Source of the DNA: Methylorubrum aminovorans
GTDB lineage: Bacteria; Pseudomonadota; Alphaproteobacteria; Rhizobiales; Beijerinckiaceae
DNA: 64,000 nucleotides
Assembly (NCBI RefSeq): GCF_022179725.1
Contig: NZ_BPRC01000001.1
Span: 930,001-994,000 of the forward strand
Reading direction: 5' to 3'
The translations under genes were made by a program, and so were the position numbers. Below the pieces are notes generated by a model, which made no database searches, was not told the DNA's origin, and saw only the letters and a list, made by a program, of their open reading frames with translations. The stretch's first letter is position 1. Every line of letters starts with the position of its first letter. Positions 27,609 to 35,618 of this stretch are shown here, piece after piece.

Positions 27609-29081
27609 CTATGCCTTCGCGTGAGGGTTGACGGGATCGGGGGAGAGGGGGTGGAGGGTGTCGGCGAGCGGGAGGCCATCCACCGTCGCAATCCGCTGAC
27701 CGATCCACCGCATGCAGTTCACGGCCATGGAGTTGCCGAGGGCCTTGTAGCGGGGGCCGTCAGGAAGCAGGCCGCCGCGCCAAGGCACGAGCGTGTAGTC
27801 GTCGGGGAAGTCTTGAAGGCGCTCGCACTCGCGGGGAGTCAGGCGGCGGACGGCCCAGCCCTGCGTGACGGCTGTCCAGTTCGCGCCGCCCTCCTTGCCT
27901 CCACAGCGCAGCGTAGGGCTCAACTCGTGACTAGCGTCGCGCAAATCATCTTTCGCGGAGAAGGCGATGCAGGGCGCATGCGCGCCAGCCGCCAGCGGAT
28001 GACACGGGGCGCCCGGCTGCGGGCGGCTATAATTGGCAGCGCTGGTAATTTGCGGCGTGTCGAAGGCAATGAGGTTCTGACACTCATCGCCAGCGGGGCC
28101 ACCCGTCCCTTTGGCCCATTTCGCCGACACAGTACCCGCCACGGGAATGAGCGGCGTCCCCCGGCCCGTGCCGTCTTCGCTAGCGTCGAAGCCCTCGCCG
28201 CTCAGGGCATGGCTGACAGACACGCCAATGTAGTTGTCGCTGTCAGCTCGATGCGATGGGTTCGGCTGAGCACGCAGAGAATGCGCAACATCGAAATGGG
28301 CCGGGATCAGCCCTCCGCCGCAGTCGAAGTCGGTGCCGAGGCCGCCACCGCCTGAAGGGCGAGCGCTAAGGGTCGGGGCAGGTCTTTCCCCCGCTTCTCG
28401 GCTCGGCGCAGGATCCCCGCGCAGGCACGCGCGCTCAAGAAGTACCGCTGCGGGACGGCGCCAATCTCCAAGATGTCCGACAACGAACACACGCCGGCGT
28501 CTTTGAGGGACAGCCCTTCCAAACCCGTCCACTCGGACGTATTGAGCGTCCAGAACTCTGTAAGCGAACCCGTACCCGAGTTCTGAAAGTCCGGCCAAGA
28601 AGCAGTTGAACGCGTGTAACTCTTCTGAACTGTACTCGTCTTGAGTTTCCACCTCTGCTCCGTCGCATTCCAAATCCATTGGTGGTTTCGGCGGACATGG
28701 ATCGGGAGCGACGTGGGATACGCTTGAAAGGACGCCGGGGACATTCTCCCAAACCACCCACCGGGGGCGTAGGCGTTGAGCAAGACGAAGAAATTCAAGG
28801 GTGAGGTTGCCACGGTCTCCCGCCACTCCCGCTCGCAATCCTGCGATTGAGAAGTCTTGGCAGGGAGTTCCGCCCACAAGAAGGTCGATTGCGCCGTACT
28901 GACCTTCGCGGATCGTCGTGAAGTCGCCATGCCGCGGCACCTCGGGGTGTCGGTGTTGCAGGACCGCGCGCGGCGCGGCTTCGATTTCGGAGAAGAAGGA
29001 CGGGCGCCAGCCGAGCGAGTGCCACGCGACGGTGGCGGCCTCGATACCGGAGCAGACGGAACCGTAGACGAGCCCGCTCAT
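27609..29081 (-). CDS. C5-cytosine DNA methyltransferase
   Basis: 490 aa, Dcm/M.HhaI family. Motif I LVYGSVCSGIEAATVAW binds SAM; motif IV GGTPCQDFSIAG holds the catalytic Cys; motif VI WENVPGVLSS, motif VIII QRRRRVFVVGHLG and motif X YKALGNSMAVNCM are all present. A long (about 230-aa) variable region between VIII and IX sets the target sequence, which cannot be predicted. No restriction partner is next to it, so it is an orphan phage methylase, likely for evading host restriction. It overlaps its upstream neighbour by 4 bases. Confidence 0.93.
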   Translation of the reverse strand: MSGLVYGSVCSGIEAATVAWHSLGWRPSFFSEIEAAPRAVLQHRHPEVPRHGDFTTIREGQYGAIDLLVGGTPCQDFSIAGLRAGVAGDRGNLTLEFLRLAQRLRPRWVVWENVPGVLSSVSHVAPDPCPPKPPMDLECDGAEVETQDEYSSEELHAFNCFLAGLSELGYGFAYRVLDAQYVRVDGFGRAVPQRRRRVFVVGHLGDWRRPAAVLLERACLRGDPAPSREAGERPAPTLSARPSGGGGLGTDFDCGGGLIPAHFDVAHSLRAQPNPSHRADSDNYIGVSVSHALSGEGFDASEDGTGRGTPLIPVAGTVSAKWAKGTGGPAGDECQNLIAFDTPQITSAANYSRPQPGAPCHPLAAGAHAPCIAFSAKDDLRDASHELSPTLRCGGKEGGANWTAVTQGWAVRRLTPRECERLQDFPDDYTLVPWRGGLLPDGPRYKALGNSMAVNCMRWIGQRIATVDGLPLADTLHPLSPDPVNPHAKA

Positions 29082-29695
29082 CTCGCCTCCCCCTCGTTCT
29101 GGCTTTCGGGGAGGGGCTCGTCTTCCTGCTCAGCGCGGAGTTCGGCGGCGCGCTCGGGATCAACGATGTCCCAATCCGCGAGGGTCATGCAGTCTTCGCA
29201 GACTGCCTTGCCGCCGATGTTGTGGCCGCCAGCGTCTTCGGATGTCTCGTAGTTGCAGCGGTCGCAGATGGCCTCACGGCCTACGTCGAGCCAGTCGCCG
29301 CCGCCGATGGTGTCTACCGGACGACCGTCCCATTCCGCGACGCGCGTCGCCTCGTAGCCACGCCCTTCGTAGCAAGCCTCGCACTCGCACTCGGGACCAC
29401 CTTCGCCGCTTGCGGGGTCAGCGTCGGGGCTGTCCTCGAACTCGCACTCCTCGCACCGGAGGCGAATGGCGGCTTCGCGTGTCGCGGCGCGGATGACCTC
29501 GCCGTCCCACTCGCCGGGCGTCCCGACGATCCATGTCGGCAGGGCCGGCTTAGCCACCTTGGCGACTGCCGGCGCGATCTGAGCCGCCGGCATCGCCGCA
29601 GCCACAGCAACCGCGCTCGTGCCAAGCAGAAGAGCCCGACGCGAAAGTCCCGCCCTCTCCCGCCCAGGGGCACAGGTCTCGAATGGGAGGGTCAT
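29078..29695 (-). CDS. Cys-rich phage protein with Tat-like signal
   Basis: 205 aa, not recognised. The N-terminus has a twin-arginine motif and hydrophobic stretch (SRRALLLGTSAVAVAAAM) followed by Ala-rich sequence, as in Tat export signals. The rest is acidic and has CxxC-type pairs: CEECEFEDS, CECEAC, CDRCNYE and CEDC, suggesting metal binding. If exported, it is an unusual early-operon product and could be a lysogenic factor; the signal could also be chance. Confidence 0.65.
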   Translation of the reverse strand: MTLPFETCAPGRERAGLSRRALLLGTSAVAVAAAMPAAQIAPAVAKVAKPALPTWIVGTPGEWDGEVIRAATREAAIRLRCEECEFEDSPDADPASGEGGPECECEACYEGRGYEATRVAEWDGRPVDTIGGGDWLDVGREAICDRCNYETSEDAGGHNIGGKAVCEDCMTLADWDIVDPERAAELRAEQEDEPLPESQNEGEAR

Positions 29696-30399
29696 GCGGC
29701 AACTCCGTCAGTCCTAGCCGAGGAATGGCGCTTCAGGATTTGCCCGATTGCACTCGGGGCGCGGTCATCGAAGATCTGCGCAATCTGACGCTGCGTCATA
29801 TTCGGATGCGCTGCACTGATGGCGATAACCGCCTCGGTGCGAGCCTTAAGGACTATCGTTCGATACTCGCGGCCAGTGATCTCGCGAGTAGATATTCTGT
29901 ACTTTTTCGCAGTTTCTGCAATGATTTCTCTCGGCAGGGCGGTGTTTTTGCTAAGAGATCCGGCAGTTTGCTTCATCCTTCCTTGCGCAGAACGTGGGCC
30001 GCACAGGGCATTGCGGATGCTGGAATGATCCTTGCTGAAAATGCGCCCTAGTTTTTGGAGGGAATAGCTCGGGTGAGCTTTGTGCACGGCTAGGATAGCG
30101 GCGTGCCGAGCGCAGATGATATGCGCGAAGGTCTCATTCCCTACGATGTCGGCATAGGTCGTCCCATACTCAGCGGCGACACGTCGGATGATGGACCGCG
30201 GCAAATGGGCCAGCGGATCGATCATCCTGACCTTGTTCGCCTCTACGACCGGCACGGCCGCCAGAACGGCGCGCAGATCTGACGGCTGAGCCGGAAGGCG
30301 CCGGGCCGCTTCCTCCTGCCTGCGCCTGATTTCCTTCTGCCGAGCGATCATCGCCTCTCGGCTGGTCAGGTCGGCGACGGGGACGTAACCGAGGTTCAT
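29692..30399 (-). CDS. Phage protein with two DnaA domain-IV-like DNA-binding modules
   Basis: 235 aa. Residues about 70-130 match the C-terminal DNA-binding domain of DnaA, including the signature GRIFSKDHSSIRNAL that reads DnaA boxes. A second, diverged copy follows at about 155-225 (REIIAETAKKYRISTREITG, IAQIFDDRAPSAIGQIL) without the DHS motif. No AAA+ ATPase domain is present. It could bind the phage or host origin or act as a regulator. ATG at 30399 overlaps the stop of the HNH gene by one base. Confidence 0.75.
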   Translation of the reverse strand: MNLGYVPVADLTSREAMIARQKEIRRRQEEAARRLPAQPSDLRAVLAAVPVVEANKVRMIDPLAHLPRSIIRRVAAEYGTTYADIVGNETFAHIICARHAAILAVHKAHPSYSLQKLGRIFSKDHSSIRNALCGPRSAQGRMKQTAGSLSKNTALPREIIAETAKKYRISTREITGREYRTIVLKARTEAVIAISAAHPNMTQRQIAQIFDDRAPSAIGQILKRHSSARTDGVAA

Positions 30400-30827
30400 C
30401 AATCGGCTCCGTAGAATGAGCGGCGGGGAGGCAGGGGCTTGGTGAGGGGAGTGGAGGCCCGGCGCTGCGGCGGGGCCTTGTCGAAGCCGCGGCCCTCCAG
30501 TGGGCGCTTGGCCTTGGCGATGCCGAGGTGGCGCATCTTCTGGCGCTTGGCCTTGGCCGCCTTCGCGAGATCGCCTTCCGGGCCGTGCGTCTTAGCGTCC
30601 GCACAAGGACGGCAAGCAGGTCCCCGATTGCTCAGGTCGTTGCTGCCCCCCATCGAGAGCGGCACGCGGTGCTCATCAATCCACGGCTCGCCTGCCTGGA
30701 TCTTCCGCCCACACAGGACGCACATGCCCTTGTGGGCCTCGAACATCTTGAGGCGTTGCGTCGGGGTGAGGGCTTTCCGAACCGTGGTCCCGACATCGGC
30801 CTCTTCGGCGCGGTAGAGGCGGCTCAT
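30399..30827 (-). CDS. HNH endonuclease
   Basis: 142 aa. HNH site with zinc knuckles: CVLCGRKI (about 35-42), then EHRVPLSMGGSNDLSNRGP and CRPCADAK, which gives the E/D-H...N...(H/N) pattern and C-x-x-C pairs. The C-terminal tail is Lys/Arg-rich. Phage HNH enzymes nick or cut DNA, often in packaging or homing. This one lies in the early operon, away from terminase. Start MSRLYRAEEAD at 30827. Confidence 0.85.
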   Translation of the reverse strand: MSRLYRAEEADVGTTVRKALTPTQRLKMFEAHKGMCVLCGRKIQAGEPWIDEHRVPLSMGGSNDLSNRGPACRPCADAKTHGPEGDLAKAAKAKRQKMRHLGIAKAKRPLEGRGFDKAPPQRRASTPLTKPLPPRRSFYGAD

Positions 30828-31306
30828 GCTGCCCGCTCCCGCTGCCAAAACTCATATTCGGCTCGCAGGGTCTCCCACCGCTGGGCGGCCGGCGTGCCCG
30901 GCTTGATCTCGGCCCGCGAGTTCACGTCGCAGAAGTCGCGCACGTACTGCTTGACCGGCTCGACGCATCCAGACTGCACGACGGCGCTAAAGCCGTCTGT
31001 GTCGAATGCGCTGAGGAAGTCGCGGAAGGACGACTCGTTACACGTCATCGCCACACGGCTCGAAAGCGGCGTCGGCAGCTTGTGCGCCGGGAGTGGGTCG
31101 GCGGGCTCTTCGGCCATCCGCGAGCGATCATGCTCGACGGCGGCCTGATTGGTCAGTCGGGCGATGGCGAGGGGAATGCCGGGCTTGTTGAGCCCCGCAA
31201 GGGCCTTCGGCACCTCGGCCGGGTCCACGTCGATCACGACGCGAAGGCTGCCGTCCACGAGCATGGAGAAGCGGACGAAGCTGGCGGAGAAAACGGCGTC
31301 GCTCAT
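30824..31306 (-). CDS. Phage hypothetical protein
   Basis: 160 aa, not recognised. The first ~35 residues form a beta-rich segment (FVRFSMLVDGSLRVVIDVD), the rest is helical. Overlaps both neighbours by 4 bases (ATGA). Start MSDAVFSASF at 31306. Confidence 0.65.
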   Translation of the reverse strand: MSDAVFSASFVRFSMLVDGSLRVVIDVDPAEVPKALAGLNKPGIPLAIARLTNQAAVEHDRSRMAEEPADPLPAHKLPTPLSSRVAMTCNESSFRDFLSAFDTDGFSAVVQSGCVEPVKQYVRDFCDVNSRAEIKPGTPAAQRWETLRAEYEFWQRERAA

Positions 31307-31590
31307 TCCCCTGCCTCCCGACGACGGAAGATCGCAACGGGGCGGCCGTGACAGGTTCGGCGATACGAGTTCTCGTATCCGACCTTCACCCACTCGGAGC
31401 GGGTCAGGACGGCGCCCATCACGCGGGGATCGATGCCCTCCGGCGGTGGTGCCGCGTTGCGCACATCATTGATCGTGATGCGGCGACCATCGCGGCCAAG
31501 TTCGGCAGCGATCCGGCGCGCGTGGGCCAGATAGGCCGGGCGGGTCTCCTCGAAGATCGGGAGAATGGCTTGCTCGAAGTGGCTGGTCAT
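31303..31590 (-). CDS. Phage hypothetical protein, possible winged helix
   Basis: 95 aa, not recognised. ITINDVRNAAPPPEGIDPRV with a following beta-hairpin (GRPVAIFRRR) looks like a small winged-helix fold. Overlaps neighbours on both sides in the early operon. Confidence 0.6.
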   Translation of the reverse strand: MTSHFEQAILPIFEETRPAYLAHARRIAAELGRDGRRITINDVRNAAPPPEGIDPRVMGAVLTRSEWVKVGYENSYRRTCHGRPVAIFRRREAGE

Positions 31591-32249
31591 CACGCGGCCC
31601 TTTCGGCATGGGCGGCGGGGGCGATGGCCTTGCGCTCGGCGGCCACGCGCATCACCCGCGTGTGGTCCTCAAGCTCCATCACGGCGAGGTCGCGCTTGAT
31701 GGCGTCCTTCGCGAGGAAGGCTTCGACCGCGGCGGGGCCGGTGCGCTTCATCAGAGCCTCGACCATGGCGTCGGCCATCAGTTGTGATGACGACGGCTCA
31801 GGCTCCTCAGGCGCGTCAACGACGTTCGCCTGATCCTTGTCGTAGAGCGCTAGGCCGAACGGATTGCCGAAGGTCATAAGCGCACGCTTCATCGCGTCCG
31901 TCTCAGCCTCCTTCAGCGCGCTTTCGTGCGCCTGTCCGATGTCTTTATCGATACCTGAGCCGTAGCCGCAGCCGTCGCGCACGATGACCCTGTCTGGTGT
32001 GCGGACGGTGATGCGGACGCGGGCCATGTAGGCGACGCGGTTTCTCTCGCCGACCTGACGCTCGCCAAGCAGGCGCAACTCAGTGGTTTCGCGATCCCAT
32101 GCATCGAAGCCGAAGATGCGATTTGCTTCTGCAATGGCGTGCCAGCCCTCGACGTAGCTGAACTTGCGGCCTGCCTGTTCGCGCTGGCGGACATTCTTGC
32201 GGTCGAGCCCGGCCTTCAGACTATCGATCTGTTGAGGTGTGAAGGACAT
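31590..32249 (-). CDS. RAD52-family single-strand annealing protein
   Basis: 219 aa. Residues ~25-130 match the Rad52/Rad22 core: GRKFSYVEGWHAIAEANRIF, WDRETTEL, RVAYMARVRITVRTPD, GCGYGSGIDKDIGQAHESAL and ETDAMKRALMTFGNPFGLAL. Such phage recombinases anneal complementary single strands in replication and recombination. The C-terminal third is helical and variable. It follows the nucleotidyltransferase-like gene with a 3-base overlap and is near a Gp157-like gene. Confidence 0.88.
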   Translation of the reverse strand: MSFTPQQIDSLKAGLDRKNVRQREQAGRKFSYVEGWHAIAEANRIFGFDAWDRETTELRLLGERQVGERNRVAYMARVRITVRTPDRVIVRDGCGYGSGIDKDIGQAHESALKEAETDAMKRALMTFGNPFGLALYDKDQANVVDAPEEPEPSSSQLMADAMVEALMKRTGPAAVEAFLAKDAIKRDLAVMELEDHTRVMRVAAERKAIAPAAHAERAA

Positions 32250-33190
32250 CAGAACATCCTATCAATAATTTCAACGAGATAGGCTGCATTGACCTTCTCC
32301 GGGTCGTTCTCCTTCAGCTTGCCGACGAGTTGGACGAAGTAGGCGGCGTCAACGCCCGTGAGTTGGTCCTGAAGAACGGCGTGGCTTGTCAAATCAAGCG
32401 CGCTGATCTGCATCATCATTTTGAGCATTTGACCGGCGTTGATGGACCATCCGCGCTTGATGAATTTGCGCAGGCGGATGATGCTGCACACGGGATATTT
32501 GCTGCCGACGTAGCGAAGTTCTCGTGCCAGAAGAGCCTCAAGCGCGGCTTGGCGAAGCGTCAGTTCGCCGTTCCAACTCGTCCAATAATTCGTGCAGTGG
32601 ACGAAATCGTAGTTCTCGTGGATCTTGTCGGGCTCGCCATAGAACCGCAGGACGATCTGGATGCGGTTGCTGAGCGTGATTGCGTTCGTGGACATGAAGA
32701 TGGGCCGGTAGGCGGGCTTCCCATCGTCCGACGTTGCCTGCGCGGCATCCTCGACAGCATCGTGAGCCTCTTGGATTTCGCCAGCATCTCCCATGACCTC
32801 GCCGACGTAAGCATCTGCTTCCTCGTCGGGACGCCCCTCGAAATACTCGTACGGCACATCGGCGCCGCCTTCGCTGGCGATGCCGGCAGACTTCACTACA
32901 ATGCGAATGCGGCCGTCCGTGTCGTCCACGGTGATAGGGCAAGAGATCCCCTTGACCGGCTTCGCCGAGAAGCGGGCGACGTAATACTCAGCGACCGCCT
33001 TTGCGGTAGCGTGGTCGCGAAAGTAGATATCGTAATCGTTGACTGGCTCCTTAAGGAGCATCGACGCGATGGCGCCCCCTGTGACGATCGTGTTCTTCTG
33101 GACCTTTTCACGAAGCGCCTCGTCCTCAATCGAAGCGGCCCACTCGCCGATCTTCTTCGCGAGAACGGCCTTGATGGTCTTGGCTTTCAT
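32249..33190 (-). CDS. Nucleotidyltransferase-like phage protein (copy 1)
   Basis: 313 aa. Near residues 34-55 it reads TIVTGGAIASMLLKEPVNDYDIYF, a GG...D-x-D-x-Y-F pattern like the active site of pol-beta-superfamily nucleotidyltransferases. Later parts (IFMSTNAITLSNRIQIVLRF, FDFVHC-type YDFVHCTNYWTSWNG) resemble the second copy at 35619. Real activity and substrate are unknown. ATG at 33190. Confidence 0.65.
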   Translation of the reverse strand: MKAKTIKAVLAKKIGEWAASIEDEALREKVQKNTIVTGGAIASMLLKEPVNDYDIYFRDHATAKAVAEYYVARFSAKPVKGISCPITVDDTDGRIRIVVKSAGIASEGGADVPYEYFEGRPDEEADAYVGEVMGDAGEIQEAHDAVEDAAQATSDDGKPAYRPIFMSTNAITLSNRIQIVLRFYGEPDKIHENYDFVHCTNYWTSWNGELTLRQAALEALLARELRYVGSKYPVCSIIRLRKFIKRGWSINAGQMLKMMMQISALDLTSHAVLQDQLTGVDAAYFVQLVGKLKENDPEKVNAAYLVEIIDRMF

Positions 33191-33681
33191 TTCGTCCTCA
33201 CAGTCAGGCTGGGGGTGGAGTTGCCGAACTCGGCGCCGGGGCAGGGCTTCTCGGCCAGCCATTCGGCAATGGCGGTCTTGCTCGGCTCGCGCTTCAGGAC
33301 GCACACGTCGTCGGGAAGGGCGGCTTCGTCGGTGATGACGATCTTCGGGCGACCGGCGCCGATCGTTGCCGTGAAGTCGGGCGCCTCAAGACGCTTCTGT
33401 CCAAGCTCGCCGAGCGCCCAGAGGGCTGCGGCGCGAAGTCGGTCGGCTTTCTTCTCCAGCCGCGCCTTACGATCGCGTCCGTCCGCCAGCATCTCGGCGA
33501 GAGCCTTGGCCTGCGCGTTGGTGTGGCGAGCTGCGCGGATGATCCGGCGCAATCGCTCCAGCACATCGCACTCGCTTTCAACGAGCGTGGCGAAATCCGG
33601 GTCTTCGCTGTCGATGCCGGCGTCGGCGATCTGAGCGATGATGGCCTGTGCGACCCTCACGTCGTTGGCGAGACCGCTCAT
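33187..33681 (-). CDS. Siphovirus Gp157-family protein
   Basis: 164 aa. N-terminal coiled coil (ECDVLERLRRIIRAARH, RKARLEKKADRLRAAALWAL) followed by the family's beta part: APDFTATIGAGRPKIVITDE, ALPDDVCVLKREPSKTAIAEW and PGAEFGNSTPSLTVR. Gp157 proteins are linked to phage resistance/replication modules and often lie beside recombination genes, as here. Biochemical role not established. Confidence 0.8.
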   Translation of the reverse strand: MSGLANDVRVAQAIIAQIADAGIDSEDPDFATLVESECDVLERLRRIIRAARHTNAQAKALAEMLADGRDRKARLEKKADRLRAAALWALGELGQKRLEAPDFTATIGAGRPKIVITDEAALPDDVCVLKREPSKTAIAEWLAEKPCPGAEFGNSTPSLTVRTK

Positions 33682-33911
33682 CGCGCAGCCTCCAGGCCTA
33701 GGAAGGCCAGCATGTCGGCTTCGGCCTGGAAGCGGCGGGTGACGAAGCCACGATCCCCATCCGGCAGTCCGTCCGTGCTGCGTGCGGGAGGCGTCACTTC
33801 CCAAGGCTCGCCCTGATGCTTCGGCGGGTACACGAAGCCCGCAGTGCGGCTCCCGAGGCAGATGCGGAGCGTCGGAAGGGTCGGGATCGGTTCGAGGCGA
33901 TAGGCGGTCAT
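33678..33911 (-). CDS. Phage hypothetical protein
   Basis: 77 aa, not recognised. Two short beta-like segments (LPTLRICLGSRTAGFVYPPK) and an aromatic/acidic tail. 4-base overlap with the Gp157-like gene. Confidence 0.6.
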   Translation of the reverse strand: MTAYRLEPIPTLPTLRICLGSRTAGFVYPPKHQGEPWEVTPPARSTDGLPDGDRGFVTRRFQAEADMLAFLGLEAAR

Positions 33912-34165
33912 TACGCGGCCTCCCGCGTCTCGGTGGAGTAGCGAGCGTTCACGGCCTCGACGCGGGCCAGGATCTCGCGAAGGTCGGCCTCAATCTGCTG
34001 CATGCTGATCGCAGGGCTATTGCCGGGGATGCCGCCGCGCGCCGCGTACTCGACGTAGTTGAGAGCAGTCTTCAGGCTGCTGACGGCCTGCTTGACGCCG
34101 CTGTAGCCGGCGATCATCAGGCCGTGATTGTGTCCACGCTGGATGCGGGCGAGATCGTCGCTCAC
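33911..34165 (-). CDS. Phage hypothetical protein
   Basis: 84 aa, not recognised; mainly helical (GVKQAVSSLKTALNYVEYAA, QQIEADLREILARVEAVNA). GTG start overlaps the stop of the small membrane gene (GTGA). Confidence 0.6.
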   Translation of the reverse strand: MSDDLARIQRGHNHGLMIAGYSGVKQAVSSLKTALNYVEYAARGGIPGNSPAISMQQIEADLREILARVEAVNARYSTETREAA

Positions 34166-34299
34166 GGCTCATCTCCGTAGGTGAAGCAGGAGGGAGGGAT
34201 GCCGTCGCGCTCGTTGTCGGCGAGGACGGCCAGCTCAGCGGCGACGATGATGGCGACGGCGCCAGCAACGACGCCGAGGATGATGGCGAGAGCGGTCAT
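34162..34299 (-). CDS. Small membrane protein (45 aa)
   Basis: One hydrophobic helix at the start (MTALAIILGVVAGAVAIIVA) and a short polar tail. It overlaps both neighbours (GTGA at its stop, TGATG at its start), which fits the tight spacing of this operon. Confidence 0.6.
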   Translation of the reverse strand: MTALAIILGVVAGAVAIIVAAELAVLADNERDGIPPSCFTYGDEP

Positions 34300-34667
34300 C
34301 ACCAGAAGCTCCCGACAGCAGGCAGGAGGGGCTCAAGGCAGTCTCGGGCGTTCAGGCGGTCTTCATCAGCGCGCTCGGCGTAGGCTTGCCCTGGCCGGTG
34401 TCCGAGCTTCGGGAACGGCTGCACATCGACCTGAAAGGACGGGTAGTGCTGGTGGAAGCGCTCGGCCGCGCCGTAGGCGAAGTCGTTGGCTGCTTCCTCG
34501 CCCTGGAAGGGGCCGAACAAAGCCTCTTCCTCGACCGGCACCACATCGAGGCCGACCATCTCGCGATGCACGTCGAAGGACAGCGCCGTGCGCTGGCGGA
34601 CGCGGAATGTGACGCGGGGCTGTGCGAGAGAGCCGGTCACAGCGTCTTTGCGAAGGGGAGCGTTCAT
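34299..34667 (-). CDS. Phage hypothetical protein
   Basis: 122 aa, not recognised. Early beta-like part (PRVTFRVRQRTALSFDVHRE) and an aromatic middle (AERFHQHYPSFQVDVQPFP). Overlaps both neighbours. Confidence 0.6.
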   Translation of the reverse strand: MNAPLRKDAVTGSLAQPRVTFRVRQRTALSFDVHREMVGLDVVPVEEEALFGPFQGEEAANDFAYGAAERFHQHYPSFQVDVQPFPKLGHRPGQAYAERADEDRLNARDCLEPLLPAVGSFW

Positions 34668-34990
34668 CGTCCCGCCTCCGCCTCTGCGACAGCAATGGCG
34701 GCGTCGAAGACTTTCAGAACTGCTTCATGCCCGCAGCCGTCATTGACGATAGAGATGTCTTCTTCACCGAACAGGGCCTCGCTAGACTTGAACAGCAGCA
34801 AAGCTGCGAGTCTCTCGTCATTGCCATCGGCCTCAGCGGCAACAGCGCCGAGCGCGCACCAGCAAACCGCTTTTTTGCTGCGGGCAGTTACCGGATGGCC
34901 TTCGAGAGTTCTGGCGAACTGGCCAGCCGTCCAGTTCTTCGGATCTTCAATCCGAGCGCGCGCGGCGCGGAGGATGTCGGCGGAGGCCAT
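34664..34990 (-). CDS. DUF6197-like phage protein
   Basis: 108 aa. The pattern 'RARIEDPKNWTAGQF...CWCALGAV' (residues ~10-50), then a helical half, matches a widespread small phage family of unknown function that I recall as DUF6197. Cys pair in CWC. 4-base overlap with the next gene. Confidence 0.55.
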   Translation of the reverse strand: MASADILRAARARIEDPKNWTAGQFARTLEGHPVTARSKKAVCWCALGAVAAEADGNDERLAALLLFKSSEALFGEEDISIVNDGCGHEAVLKVFDAAIAVAEAEAGR

Positions 34991-34993
34991 GGA

Positions 34994-35452
34994 TCAAGCC
35001 TCCGTCTTTGCGGCGGTGAGACCGGCGCGGCACTCAGCCTTGAATTCGTCGTCCTGAGCTTTGGCCCACGACAGCATCGTCGGCGCGATGTCAGCCTCGG
35101 AGGAGGCGTAGAGCCATTCCGTCTGATAGTAGCCCCAACTGTACTGACAGGCGGTCTCCGACCAGTATTTCTTGACCGGTATGGCCGCCTGGATCAGGAA
35201 GCCGGGCTTGCCGCTCAGGACTTCAGCCACTTCGAGCGCGTCAGGCTCGTCGTCGCCTTCTGCAAAACGGGCCAGCTCGGGAAGCTGAGCGTAGATCAGC
35301 TTGTCGGCTTCCTCGGGCAGGTTCTCGCAGAACTCTTCCTCGAAGACTTCCGGCAAAGCCTCGATGTCCATGAGGGCGCCGGGGAGCCAGATGATCTGCT
35401 CTGCGCGGACCTGGAGGGCTTCCAAGTCGTACTGCGGGCTGTCGAATGCCAT
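34994..35452 (-). CDS. Phage hypothetical protein, acidic
   Basis: 152 aa, not recognised. Strongly acidic (VFEEEFCENLPEEADKL, AEGDDEPDALEVAEVL) with an aromatic patch CQYSWGYYQTEWLY. Net negative charge and length recall DNA-mimic proteins, but this is only a resemblance. Confidence 0.6.
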   Translation of the reverse strand: MAFDSPQYDLEALQVRAEQIIWLPGALMDIEALPEVFEEEFCENLPEEADKLIYAQLPELARFAEGDDEPDALEVAEVLSGKPGFLIQAAIPVKKYWSETACQYSWGYYQTEWLYASSEADIAPTMLSWAKAQDDEFKAECRAGLTAAKTEA

Positions 35453-35453
35453 G

Positions 35454-35585
35454 TCAGAGCACTCCGAGGTGAAACAGGCAGACGACGACAGTCACGGCGC
35501 AGGCCGGGAGCAGCGAGAGGAAGAAGACGGCGTTCGCCTTCTCAGTGTGGCTCAGCGGCTCGTGATCGTTCGCGGGTTGAAGCAC
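35454..35585 (-). CDS. Small membrane protein (43 aa)
   Basis: GTG-started frame with one hydrophobic helix (NAVFFLSLLPACAVTVVVCL) after a polar N-terminus. It fills the space between two clear genes of the same operon. Coding potential is judged only by composition and position. Confidence 0.5.
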   Translation of the reverse strand: MLQPANDHEPLSHTEKANAVFFLSLLPACAVTVVVCLFHLGVL

Positions 35586-35618
35586 GGCTAGGCACTCCGG
35601 TTCGGTAGGCGGGGAGGG

